From Akkermansiaceae bacterium UBA6138 (lineage in GTDB: Bacteria; Verrucomicrobiota; Verrucomicrobiia; Verrucomicrobiales; DEV007): a stretch of 11,442 bases of DNA. The translations under genes and the position numbers were made by a program. Numbering within the stretch: the first letter of the stretch is position 1; every line of letters begins with the position of its first letter. The stretch is taken from contig DIVG01000030.1 in the NCBI GenBank assembly GCA_002422425.1, forward strand, positions 1 through 11,442, in the 5' to 3' direction. Positions 1-6,924 of this stretch are shown here, one piece after another. The notes under the pieces are model-generated. The model searched no databases. It was not told the DNA's origin and saw only the letters and a list, made by a program, of their open reading frames with translations.

Positions 1-25
1 GTCTGCCCCGTCTGCCCCGTCTGCC
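1..25. repeat. Short tandem repeat, 9-bp unit, truncated by window edge
   Basis: The unit gtctgcccc occurs twice perfectly (1-9, 10-18), followed by a partial third copy gtctgcc (19-25). The partial copy runs into gaaggcggagac, which can pair imperfectly with gtctgcc to give a small bulged hairpin. The array is open to the left, so its real length and what it follows cannot be seen. It may be an intergenic minisatellite or the tail of an upstream terminator. Confidence 0.6.
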
Positions 26-59
26 GAAGGCGGAGACAACCCGTGAGATACCTGAGTCC

Positions 60-71
60 TTTTGATCAAAA
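60..71. promoter_or_regulatory. 12-bp perfect palindrome upstream of the bactofilin gene
   Basis: The sequence ttttgatcaaaa is its own reverse complement and lies about 60 bp upstream of the first start codon, in a locally AT-rich stretch of otherwise GC-rich DNA. A position just before a gene would suit a dimeric regulator, but no family is recognisable. The rest of 1-131 shows no gene and no convincing -35/-10 pair. Chance occurrence is quite possible. Confidence 0.25.
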
Positions 72-118
72 CCTTTTCCAGTGAGACCATCCGATTGATC
101 ATGCCTGGACAGCGCGCC

Positions 119-122
119 GGAG
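119..122 (+). promoter_or_regulatory. Possible Shine-Dalgarno for the bactofilin gene
   Basis: GGAG lies 9 bases before the ATG at 132. It is the best ribosome-binding-site match before any start in this window and supports choosing ATG 132 over the in-frame GTG at 171. Confidence 0.4.
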
Positions 123-131
123 CGATCGGGC

Positions 132-1337
132 ATGCTTTATTTTTCCTTGGCTAAAGATTTCACCGCCCTCGTGTTCGGCAAATTCCATCGCGTCAGGAAG
201 GTATCCCTGACATGTCCGGCCTGCGGGCATGGTCAGGAGGAACCCGCCCTTGTCATCTCCTCTTTCTGCCGGGCTTGCGGAGAGCATTTCCGCGTGCGGA
301 AAGGCATCGCAATCGAGCACCCCGGCCTCAAGGTCTCGGGCATCGCCGAGATAAGACCTGACAAACCTAAAATTACCGGCCCCGCAGCTCCGTCGATTGA
401 CGGGGAAAAAAAGACGGCGGGAAGCTCGGCTCACGAAACCTGGTTCGTCAATGCGGAAGATAAAGAGCGCGGCCCTCACGCGCTCGCCCGTCCTGAAAAA
501 GAGGAGGTCGTGGAGAACGTCGGCATCTCTGCGGGTGCCTTTTTCGGGCTTCTTAGCGAAGAAGCAACGAAAGCCCTCCTTAACGACGACGATTTGGTCG
601 AACCGGCGATCGGTGGAAGGGCTGACCGCCGCGACTCCCTCGCACGGGGCTCGATGGCGGCGCTGATTCAGTCAAACGGGCCTTCGGTGGTCACCGAAAA
701 AGACAGGCTGCCGCCCAACTATGTCGACCCGGATTCCCCTCGCAGATCCGGTGACCTCTTTCCCGGAAATGGCGTGCGCTGCTATCGGTGCTACCACACC
801 CAGATCGTCTCGCGCTTTGCCCGGTCGACCCAGTGTGAGCGTTGCAGTGCCTACATCAGCCTCGCTAATTACGAGATCAAGTCGGTAAAATGCCACACCC
901 TGCGCACCCGCGGCAACGTTTCCATCGCAAAGAGAGGCGGGCTCATCAATGGCTCCGAGATCGCCTCCCACCACCTCACCGTGAGCGGCGCGATCGATGC
1001 CACGGTCGACTGCTCGGGTGAGGCGATTTTTCGCCATTCGGGAGTCGTCCGCGGCAAACTTTTTTGCGAGCGACTCATCATCGGAAAAAAATGCGAGGTC
1101 CGTTTTCCCGACGGGGTCATGACCGAACGCGCCGAGATCAATGGACATCTCATCGGCGACGTGACCTGCTCGGGCAAAGTCCTCATCACCCGCACTGGCA
1201 TCCTTGAGGGAAATCTCACGGCGGTGGACCTCGAGACCAGAGAGGGCGGCCGCGTCTCAGGAAAGACCGTCATCGATGCGGGGACGAAGACGGAGCTACC
1301 GCTCAAAAAGGGATTCAATCCCACGATCATCGGTTAA
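132..1337 (+). CDS. Bactofilin-like polymer-forming protein with two zinc ribbons
   Basis: This 401-residue protein has a C-terminal bactofilin (DUF583-type) region at about residues 245-385. It shows the short repeated Gly/Val/Ile-rich strands of a right-handed beta-helix, such as GNVSIAKRGGLINGSEI and VLITRTGILEGNLTA. Bactofilins self-assemble into filaments that scaffold envelope or morphogenesis proteins. Two four-cysteine zinc ribbons precede it: C28-x2-C31-x14-C46-x2-C49, and C217-x2-C220-x14-C235-x2-C238 directly before the helix. The roughly 165 residues between them are charged and probably disordered. There is no signal peptide, so it is predicted to be cytoplasmic. Canonical bactofilins are much shorter (about 100-200 residues) and lack the ribbons. 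The ATG at 132 is preferred because of a GGAG 9 bases upstream; GTG 171 is an alternative that keeps both ribbons. The family call is fairly secure; the role of the ribbons is unknown. Confidence 0.82.
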   Translation: MLYFSLAKDFTALVFGKFHRVRKVSLTCPACGHGQEEPALVISSFCRACGEHFRVRKGIAIEHPGLKVSGIAEIRPDKPKITGPAAPSIDGEKKTAGSSAHETWFVNAEDKERGPHALARPEKEEVVENVGISAGAFFGLLSEEATKALLNDDDLVEPAIGGRADRRDSLARGSMAALIQSNGPSVVTEKDRLPPNYVDPDSPRRSGDLFPGNGVRCYRCYHTQIVSRFARSTQCERCSAYISLANYEIKSVKCHTLRTRGNVSIAKRGGLINGSEIASHHLTVSGAIDATVDCSGEAIFRHSGVVRGKLFCERLIIGKKCEVRFPDGVMTERAEINGHLIGDVTCSGKVLITRTGILEGNLTAVDLETREGGRVSGKTVIDAGTKTELPLKKGFNPTIIG

Positions 1338-1339
1338 TC

Positions 1340-1355
1340 CCGCGATCGTTCGCGG
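1340..1355 (+). terminator. Stem-loop just after the bactofilin stop (weak terminator candidate)
   Basis: ccgcga and tcgcgg form a perfect 6-bp GC-rich stem with the four-base loop tcgt, starting 2 bases after the TAA stop. No T-tract follows, so it does not meet the usual intrinsic-terminator pattern. It could be a transcript-stabilising 3' hairpin, or simply a palindrome read as a protein site before nadA. Confidence 0.3.
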
Positions 1356-1367
1356 CGCGACTGCTGA

Positions 1368-1396
1368 TTGACGGGGCATACATCCTCCCTTTCATT
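1368..1396 (+). promoter_or_regulatory. nadA: Weak candidate promoter for nadA
   Basis: TTGACG (1368-1373, five of six bases of the sigma-70 -35 consensus) is followed after 17 bases by TTCATT (1391-1396), which matches the -10 consensus poorly. If used, transcription would begin near 1403 and give a leader of about 20 bases. The C-rich stretch downstream contains no recognisable NAD-responsive operator. Confidence 0.2.
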
Positions 1397-1421
1397 CCCT
1401 TTGCCTCCCCCGATCAGTAAA

Positions 1422-2366
1422 ATGAACGCCACCCTCACCTCCACCGACCTGCGTGCCGATATCCTCGCCCTGAAGAAAGTGCGTAACGCGGTCATCCTCG
1501 CGCACAATTATCAGAACGCCGAGATTCAAGAGATCGCGGACTACGTCGGTGATTCGCTCGGCCTCTCCTTTCGCGCTCAGGAGACCGAGGCCGATGTGAT
1601 CGCCTTCTGCGGCGTGCACTTCATGGCCGAGACCGCGAAGATCATCAATCCGGAAAAAACCGTCGTCCTTCCCGACGCGAACGCCGGCTGCTCACTTGAG
1701 GACTCGTGCCCGGCCGAAGACCTCGGCGCATTCCTCAAGGAAAATGCGGATAAAAACTACTACGTCATTACCTACATCAACTCGTCGGCGGCGGTGAAGG
1801 CTCTCTCGGACGTGATCTGTACGAGCGGCAACGCGGTGCGCATCGTCGAGGCGGCCCCGACCGATAGGCCCGTCCTTTTTGTTCCCGATCAGAATCTCGG
1901 CTCGTGGGTCTCCCAGCAGACCGGCCGGGAGATGGACTACTGGAACGGCAACTGCTACGTCCATGTCGAATTCACCCGTGAAAGCATCCAGCGGATCAAG
2001 GACGAATACCCCGACGCCGCCGTCGTCGCCCACCCCGAGTGCACCACGGCGGTGCGGCTCCTCGCCGACGAGGTCTGCTCGACGGAAAAGATGATCGACT
2101 ACTGCCGCGAGTCCCCATCGGAAAACATCATCGTGGTGACCGAGGCGAACATGCTGCACCGGCTCCGGCGCGATGTCCCCGGGAAAAATCTCATCGCCGG
2201 ACCGACCGACCGCTGCGCTTGTGCCGAGTGCCGCTACATGAAGATGAACACGTTGGAAAAACTCTACCTTTGCCTGCGCGACCTCAGTCCCTCCGTCGAG
2301 CTGGACGAGACGATGCGCGAAGCGGCCAAGGCCCCCATCATGCGCATGCTCGAGCTGAGCAAGTGA
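1422..2366 (+). CDS. nadA: Quinolinate synthase NadA
   Basis: NadA condenses iminoaspartate (from NadB) with dihydroxyacetone phosphate to give quinolinate, the cytoplasmic entry step of de novo NAD synthesis. The 314-residue product has the usual family length and its hallmark motifs: AHNYQN at 27-32, FMAETAKI at 67-74, and the three cysteines expected to ligate the oxygen-sensitive [4Fe-4S] cluster. These are C90 in AGCSLEDSCP, C207 in HPEC and C270 in the ECRYMKMNTLEK segment. The ATG at 1422 is chosen because the protein then starts like other NadAs. The frame stays open upstream to a TTG at 1368, but that extension is Pro/Ser-rich and not family-like. There is no Shine-Dalgarno. nadB and nadC are not in the window. 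A 40-bp gap to the next gene suggests co-transcription with the DUF5069 and TPR genes. Confidence 0.96.
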   Translation: MNATLTSTDLRADILALKKVRNAVILAHNYQNAEIQEIADYVGDSLGLSFRAQETEADVIAFCGVHFMAETAKIINPEKTVVLPDANAGCSLEDSCPAEDLGAFLKENADKNYYVITYINSSAAVKALSDVICTSGNAVRIVEAAPTDRPVLFVPDQNLGSWVSQQTGREMDYWNGNCYVHVEFTRESIQRIKDEYPDAAVVAHPECTTAVRLLADEVCSTEKMIDYCRESPSENIIVVTEANMLHRLRRDVPGKNLIAGPTDRCACAECRYMKMNTLEKLYLCLRDLSPSVELDETMREAAKAPIMRMLELSK

Positions 2367-2406
2367 CTCTCCCTCTCTCCTCCTCCATCCGAATTCCTTT
2401 ACCGAC

Positions 2407-2931
2407 ATGAGCCAATACCGCTGGGACACAACCTTTTCCGAACTCTACGACCGCTGCGTCGAACGCTACCGCAGCGGTGACACCGACTACACCGGATACT
2501 ACTCCGGCGAGGACCTCGCCTTTCTCACCTCGATCGGTTATCAGCCGCGCGAGTTTTTCGACTTCGTCGAAGACTACGCCGAAGGCGGCGAGCCGAGCCC
2601 CTCGACTGCCGTGCTCATCGCGAGCGTCCGCCGCGATTACCTTAACACCATCATGAAAGGCGAGCTCAGCAGCCATGTCATCGACCCCGCGAGCCTCCCG
2701 GGCAAGAGCGAGGCCGTTGAAGGGATCGTCTGGCTTCCCCGCATTCTCGTGAAAGCCCGCGGCAAGCTCCGTGGCGAACTCGACCCAAATACGATGTTCT
2801 GCTGCGGTGGTGACCGGAAGTTCCTGCGCGAGCACGACATCGCCCCGGCCGACTTCCTTCGCGCCGTCTGGGCCGCAGGAGACGACGATGGCAAAATCAT
2901 CGAGTATGTGAAAAAACACTCCCGCCGCTGA
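2407..2931 (+). CDS. DUF5069-type two-domain protein of unknown function
   Basis: This is a 174-residue soluble protein without signal peptide or membrane segment. The C-terminal part (about 108-170) resembles DUF5069 proteins: WLPRILVKARGKLRGEL, then a CC-GGDRKFL segment, then an acidic-aromatic helix (PADFLRAVWAAGDDDGKIIEYV). The N-terminal part (1-100) is rich in Asp, Glu, Tyr and Phe (for example EFFDFVEDYAEGG) and looks like a separate small helical domain. No catalytic motif is evident. The ATG at 2407 has no Shine-Dalgarno. The stop lies 2 bp before the TPR start, so the two genes are probably translationally coupled. I recall DUF5069 as common in Verrucomicrobia and related phyla, which fits the rest of the window, but no biochemical role is known to me. 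Confidence 0.75.
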   Translation: MSQYRWDTTFSELYDRCVERYRSGDTDYTGYYSGEDLAFLTSIGYQPREFFDFVEDYAEGGEPSPSTAVLIASVRRDYLNTIMKGELSSHVIDPASLPGKSEAVEGIVWLPRILVKARGKLRGELDPNTMFCCGGDRKFLREHDIAPADFLRAVWAAGDDDGKIIEYVKKHSRR

Positions 2932-2933
2932 GC

Positions 2934-5321
2934 ATGCTCTCTTTCCCGAAGACCGGACTGGCGGCGGCAGCCCTGGTCGTCGTGTTTCTTGCCATGCCCC
3001 GGGGTGTCTCCGCGCAGGAAAGTCTTGCCGATCTTCCCGACTTCCGCGAAGGCTGCCAGGCCCTCGCCGACGAACGATTCGAGACGGCGGTGCGGCATTT
3101 CGAGGCATGCTGGAGAACCATCGAAGCGAGCGAAAGCGGTAGCGCCGAGGAAAACTTCGTTGCCGGCAGACTTCTGGAGGCTCTCGTCCGTGGCGGTGAC
3201 ACCTCGACGGCAATTGAGTGGGTTCGCGATCATCCCCTGCTGCGCCCTTCGCCGGCCACGAGCCGCTGGATCGCTCTCGCTTTTCAGAGAGAAGAGCGTT
3301 TTGACGAGGCGGCGGGTTACTACAATCTCTATCTCTCGGCCGTGCCACGGGTCGGCAACACCGTCGCGATCAATCGCGCGATCTGTCTCGCCCGCAGCGG
3401 AAAAGCCGAAGCGGCCTTTGAGCTCGTTCACGGGGTCGTCACCCCCGCCACTCCCGCCGAGACACTCAGAATGGCCCAGATCAGTTTCGCCGCCGCTCGC
3501 TACACCGAAGCCCTCGACTATCTCGCCGCGATTAAGCCTGCCGATAGCGACGCCCCTCCCCTGCGTTTCCCCCTCGGACAGCTCCGCGCGTCGATACAGA
3601 TGCGAATCGGCGATCGGGCTACCGCCTTTGCCACGGTTTACCGGCTCATTGAAACCGCGCCGGATGCGGCCGATGCCCGGCTCGCTTTTCTCCTCCTGGA
3701 ACAGGCCCTCAAGGACGGCCATCCCTCTGATCTGGCTGCTCGCCTCACCGCATGGGAAACCGGACCGTCATTCCCGGGACGGGAGGCCGCCGCGCTTTTT
3801 CGCCCTCTTCTCCTTCCCAACGAGAACGACCTTGACGAAACTCTCCGGGAGCTTGCCGAGACGCTTACCCATCCCGATCTGAAGGAGGAATGCCGACTCC
3901 GGCGTGCCGAGCTCAACGCCCGCCCCGCCGCAAGACGGACCGGGTCGCCTGTGGAAGAAATGGCGACCGGCAGCCTCGCCCCCGACATCCTGAGGAGACT
4001 CGATTTTGCTACCGCGCGGGAAGCCTACCGCCGGCGGGCCTTCGACGAAACAGCCCGTCACTTCATCGAGCTGGCCGACTCGCAGGTCGGCGAAGAAAGG
4101 AGCCGCAATCTCTACAACGCTGCGGTTTCCGCCCTTAGGAACGACGACGGGGCCGCTTTCTTCGCCTACGAAGAAGCGCTTGCGCGGAACAATCCCCGCT
4201 CCCTCTTTCTCGCCGACCTGACTTACCTCGGCGGTCTTTATTTTGCAGCCAAAGGCGACCCGCTCGCCCTGGACAGGTTGAATGCTTTCACCCGCGAAAA
4301 CCCGGACCACCCGGCCAACGTCGAAGCGCAACTCGCCCTTGCCGAGATCCACCTCAATCAGGCCCCGGCCCGCCCCCAGGCGGCACGGAGAATCTTCGAA
4401 GGACTCCGCACGCGTCCCCTTACCCTGACCCAGAGCGAACGGCTTGACTATACGTCGATCTGGGTGGAACTGACCGACAACAACACTTCCGACCTCATCC
4501 GGCGCGCCGACAATTTTATCAGGGACTGGCCCAGCTCAGCCTACCTCCCCGAAGTCATCATGCTCCTTGCCTCGGAGTATTATCAGCTTAAAAACCAAAG
4601 CGCCGCCCGCGACTATTTTGCACTCGTTGCAAGCCGCTTTCCCGAGTCTCCCTACGCGCCTACCGCCCGCTTTTTTGAAGCCGTCTCTTCTCCGCCCGGC
4701 AGGGAGACAATAGAGAAATGGCGCGAGATCATCGCCGGTGGCGGAGCCTTCACGTCGGAAGCACGTCACGAACTCGGACTCCTCTACCTCTCGATCGACC
4801 GCTTTGCCGATGCCCGCGCCGAGTTCAGCTGGCTCATCGAGAACCTGCCGCCCGGAACGCCCCTGCGCTTTGCGGCGATGGCTGATCTGGGGGTGGTCCC
4901 CTATCTCGAAGCGCTCTCACGCAACAAAGATCACGCCAAACTGGAAGAGGCGGCGAATATCTTTGCAGCCCTCTCGGGCAATGCCGGGGCACCCGCCTTC
5001 TGGCGTTTTAATGCAGCGGTGCGGCGCGGCAAATGCCTTGAGGCGCTCGGGCGCAACTCCATCGCCCTCGAGATCTATCGATCCATCGTCGATGAGCGAA
5101 AGTCGGATTCAACCGCCCTGCCCGAGAGCGGCCTCCCGCTTCAGGAAATCGAGTGGGTCTTCCGCGCCGGTTTTGCCGCGATCGATATTCTCACTGCCGA
5201 GAAAAACTGGGCTGGTGCCATCAGCGTCGCCGACGCCCTTTCGGACAAAAATGGTCCGCGCGCGATCGAAGCGTCCCGCCTCGCGGAGCGGCTCAGACTG
5301 GAGCACTGGGTCTGGGACTGA
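2934..5321 (+). CDS. Exported tetratricopeptide-repeat (TPR) protein
   Basis: This 795-residue protein starts with a Sec signal peptide: Lys6, a hydrophobic core at about 9-20 and an Ala-x-Ala-like site VSA-QES, giving cleavage near residue 27/28. The mature part is an alpha-helical solenoid. TPR-like pairs are visible near 40-60 (ADERFETAVRHFEACW), 112-135, 145-165, 180-200, 365-382, 393-415, 425-452, 460-490, 545-570 (SEYYQLKNQSAARDYFALV), 610-635 and 697-720. The stretch at 535-580, with SRFPESPYAPTA, resembles the BamD/YbgF style of periplasmic TPR, where such proteins bind envelope partners. A charged, Ala/Arg/Pro-rich linker near 320-345 may split it into two solenoids. There is no C-terminal anchor, so it is probably periplasmic. 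The start is 2 bp after the DUF5069 stop, without a Shine-Dalgarno. A scaffolding or secretion-related role is inference. Confidence 0.85.
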   Translation: MLSFPKTGLAAAALVVVFLAMPRGVSAQESLADLPDFREGCQALADERFETAVRHFEACWRTIEASESGSAEENFVAGRLLEALVRGGDTSTAIEWVRDHPLLRPSPATSRWIALAFQREERFDEAAGYYNLYLSAVPRVGNTVAINRAICLARSGKAEAAFELVHGVVTPATPAETLRMAQISFAAARYTEALDYLAAIKPADSDAPPLRFPLGQLRASIQMRIGDRATAFATVYRLIETAPDAADARLAFLLLEQALKDGHPSDLAARLTAWETGPSFPGREAAALFRPLLLPNENDLDETLRELAETLTHPDLKEECRLRRAELNARPAARRTGSPVEEMATGSLAPDILRRLDFATAREAYRRRAFDETARHFIELADSQVGEERSRNLYNAAVSALRNDDGAAFFAYEEALARNNPRSLFLADLTYLGGLYFAAKGDPLALDRLNAFTRENPDHPANVEAQLALAEIHLNQAPARPQAARRIFEGLRTRPLTLTQSERLDYTSIWVELTDNNTSDLIRRADNFIRDWPSSAYLPEVIMLLASEYYQLKNQSAARDYFALVASRFPESPYAPTARFFEAVSSPPGRETIEKWREIIAGGGAFTSEARHELGLLYLSIDRFADARAEFSWLIENLPPGTPLRFAAMADLGVVPYLEALSRNKDHAKLEEAANIFAALSGNAGAPAFWRFNAAVRRGKCLEALGRNSIALEIYRSIVDERKSDSTALPESGLPLQEIEWVFRAGFAAIDILTAEKNWAGAISVADALSDKNGPRAIEASRLAERLRLEHWVWD

Positions 5322-5328
5322 ACGATCG

Positions 5329-6825
5329 CTACTTCGCAGAGAGTGCATCGAGCGCGGGGAAGGGAAAGGACGTCGAGGGAATCCTCTCCGAGGCCATCAG
5401 AGCCGTGATCCTCGCCACCACATCGGGATGTTCGCCCGCGACATCACGCCCCTCGGACGGATCGGCAATGAGATCGTAGAGTCGAATCGTGAGATCAGGC
5501 TCTTTCGCCCCCCGCTTCAACTCGGTGCGAATTCCCTTCCAGCGGGAACCGAGCCAGACCGCCTGCTGGCCACCGTATCCGGGAAATTCACGGTAGAGGA
5601 ACTCGCGCTCCGGCATGCTTTCCCCGCGCAGGAGTGCGGCGATGCTTTTTCCATCCAGACCCGGCCGGGGCGCCTCTTGGCGACCGATCAACTCCATCAG
5701 AGTCGGAAGCCAGTCTTCGAATCCCATGACATCATCACTGACGCCACCGGGAGCGATCGTGCCGGGCCAATTCACGATCTGCGGCACCCGGATGCCGCCC
5801 TCGAAGAGTTCCCCCTTGAGCCCGCGCAACTCCCCCACACTGGCGAAGAACTGATAATCAACCTCCTCCCCAAGATGGGTCGTCCCATTGTCTGAAGTGA
5901 AAACGACGATCGTCCTCTCCGTCAGGCCGAGTTCCTCGACGAGGTCGACGACCCGGCCCACATAGGTATCGAGCCGGGTGATCATCGCGGCATAAGCGGC
6001 CCGCGGGGTGAAATGCGGTGTATACCCGTAGGCCTTGCTGCGGGTGAAGGGGGGATCGCGCCACTTTTCCGCGAGGTAGGGTTCGAGATCTTCGTCGGGG
6101 ACGTGGAGGGCGACATGGGGAATGAGACTGGGGTAATAAAGGAAAAAGGGCTCGTTCCGATGCGTGCGGATAAAGTCAAGCGCGGCCCCGTTGATGTGAT
6201 CAGGGGCATAGTCCTGCCCTTTGAAAATCGCATAACTCGCCGGATCGGCCGGATCCGCTCCCGCCGGAAAACCCGCGTGACCAGGCACGGGCGGGTCATT
6301 TTTCAGCGGGAAAAGCGACTCATCGCTCCAGAGCGTCGCAGGGTAATAGGAGTGGGCATGAGCCTGGCAGTTGTAGCCGAAAAACCGGTCGAAACCGCGA
6401 CGACTCGGATTGCCTGTGGACCATTTGTTCCCGAGCCCCCACTTACCGAAAACACCGCACGCATAACCCTGTTTTTTGAAAAGCTCGGCCAGCGTCACCT
6501 CGTCGGCCCGCAGCGGGTGCTGCCCTTCGGGCTCGACCGAACGGTTGTCCCGCACCGTCGCATGGCCGGGATGTTTCCCCGTCATCAGGACGCAGCGGGA
6601 CGGCGCACAGACTGCGTTTCCCGCATAGGCCCGCGTAAAACGCATCCCTCCGGCGGCGAGGGCGTCGATCCGCGGCGTCCTGATCTTCTCCTGCCCGTAG
6701 CAACCGAGTTCCCGGTAACCGAGGTCATCAGCGAGGATGAAGATCACGTTGGGTCTCTCCTCCGCCCTCATCACCCCTGACATCAACGACAGAATCACAG
6801 CGGCAAAAAGAGCGGGGGCTTTCAT
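5329..6825 (-). CDS. Secreted Cys-type sulfatase (arylsulfatase family)
   Basis: This 498-residue alkaline-phosphatase-fold sulfatase hydrolyses sulfate esters; the substrate (glycan, mucin or aryl sulfate) cannot be told from sequence. An N-terminal signal peptide (about 1-21) puts it in the periplasm or outside. Active-site features: metal ligands D33-D34 in LADDLGY; C73 in CAPSR with the following CVLMTG, the site where formylglycine-generating enzyme converts Cys to formylglycine; K128 in GKWGLG; H237 in PHVALH; and D312-N313 in SDNG. The C-terminal FEGGIRVPQI and the LYDLIADPSEGRDV tail are also typical. The ATG at 6825 gives a clean signal peptide; the frame remains open upstream to 7290 but that part is antisense to the metallophosphoesterase. 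A maturation enzyme is needed but not seen here. The stop lies 7 bp from the convergent TPR stop. Confidence 0.95.
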   Translation of the reverse strand: MKAPALFAAVILSLMSGVMRAEERPNVIFILADDLGYRELGCYGQEKIRTPRIDALAAGGMRFTRAYAGNAVCAPSRCVLMTGKHPGHATVRDNRSVEPEGQHPLRADEVTLAELFKKQGYACGVFGKWGLGNKWSTGNPSRRGFDRFFGYNCQAHAHSYYPATLWSDESLFPLKNDPPVPGHAGFPAGADPADPASYAIFKGQDYAPDHINGAALDFIRTHRNEPFFLYYPSLIPHVALHVPDEDLEPYLAEKWRDPPFTRSKAYGYTPHFTPRAAYAAMITRLDTYVGRVVDLVEELGLTERTIVVFTSDNGTTHLGEEVDYQFFASVGELRGLKGELFEGGIRVPQIVNWPGTIAPGGVSDDVMGFEDWLPTLMELIGRQEAPRPGLDGKSIAALLRGESMPEREFLYREFPGYGGQQAVWLGSRWKGIRTELKRGAKEPDLTIRLYDLIADPSEGRDVAGEHPDVVARITALMASERIPSTSFPFPALDALSAK

Positions 6826-6833
6826 GCCGCCTA

Positions 6834-6873
6834 TTGAAACGACATCAAGCGCCACAGGTAAAGCCTGTTTCAA
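6834..6873. promoter_or_regulatory. Inverted repeat in the divergent sulfatase / phosphoesterase region
   Basis: ttgaaac (6834-6840) and gtttcaa (6867-6873) are perfect 7-bp inverted repeats separated by 26 bases. Nested within is a second perfect repeat, acagg/cctgt (6854-6858 and 6864-6868), around a five-base loop; the two structures overlap by two bases. They sit 9 bp upstream of the sulfatase start and about 50 bp upstream of the phosphoesterase start. They could be an operator controlling either or both genes, or a leader hairpin of the sulfatase mRNA. No regulator family is recognised. Confidence 0.35.
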
Positions 6874-6889
6874 AAAAATATTCCCGCCT

Positions 6890-6918
6890 TTACCAATCCG
6901 CCCATTCGCGTCCATAAT
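6890..6918 (+). promoter_or_regulatory. Candidate sigma-70-like promoter giving a leaderless mRNA
   Basis: TTACCA (6890-6895, four of six -35 bases) and CATAAT (6913-6918, five of six -10 bases) are separated by 17 bases. The -10 element ends six bases before the ATG at 6925, so transcription would start at or within a base or two of the initiation codon. No Shine-Dalgarno precedes this ATG, which agrees with leaderless translation. The prediction rests on consensus matching alone. Confidence 0.4.
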
Positions 6919-6924
6919 GAGCCC

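Noticed and set aside
2637..3722. 361-codon minus-strand open frame over the DUF5069 and TPR genes
   Set aside because: It is antisense to the signal peptide and first TPR repeats, with no family motif; a GC-rich shadow frame.
4738..5895. 385-codon plus-strand open frame spanning the convergent stops
   Set aside because: It overlaps the TPR gene in another frame and the sulfatase on the opposite strand; the Ser/Arg/Pro-rich translation has no domain.
6013..6780. 255-codon plus-strand open frame inside the sulfatase gene
   Set aside because: The sulfatase active-site motifs lie on the other strand, and this translation has none of its own.
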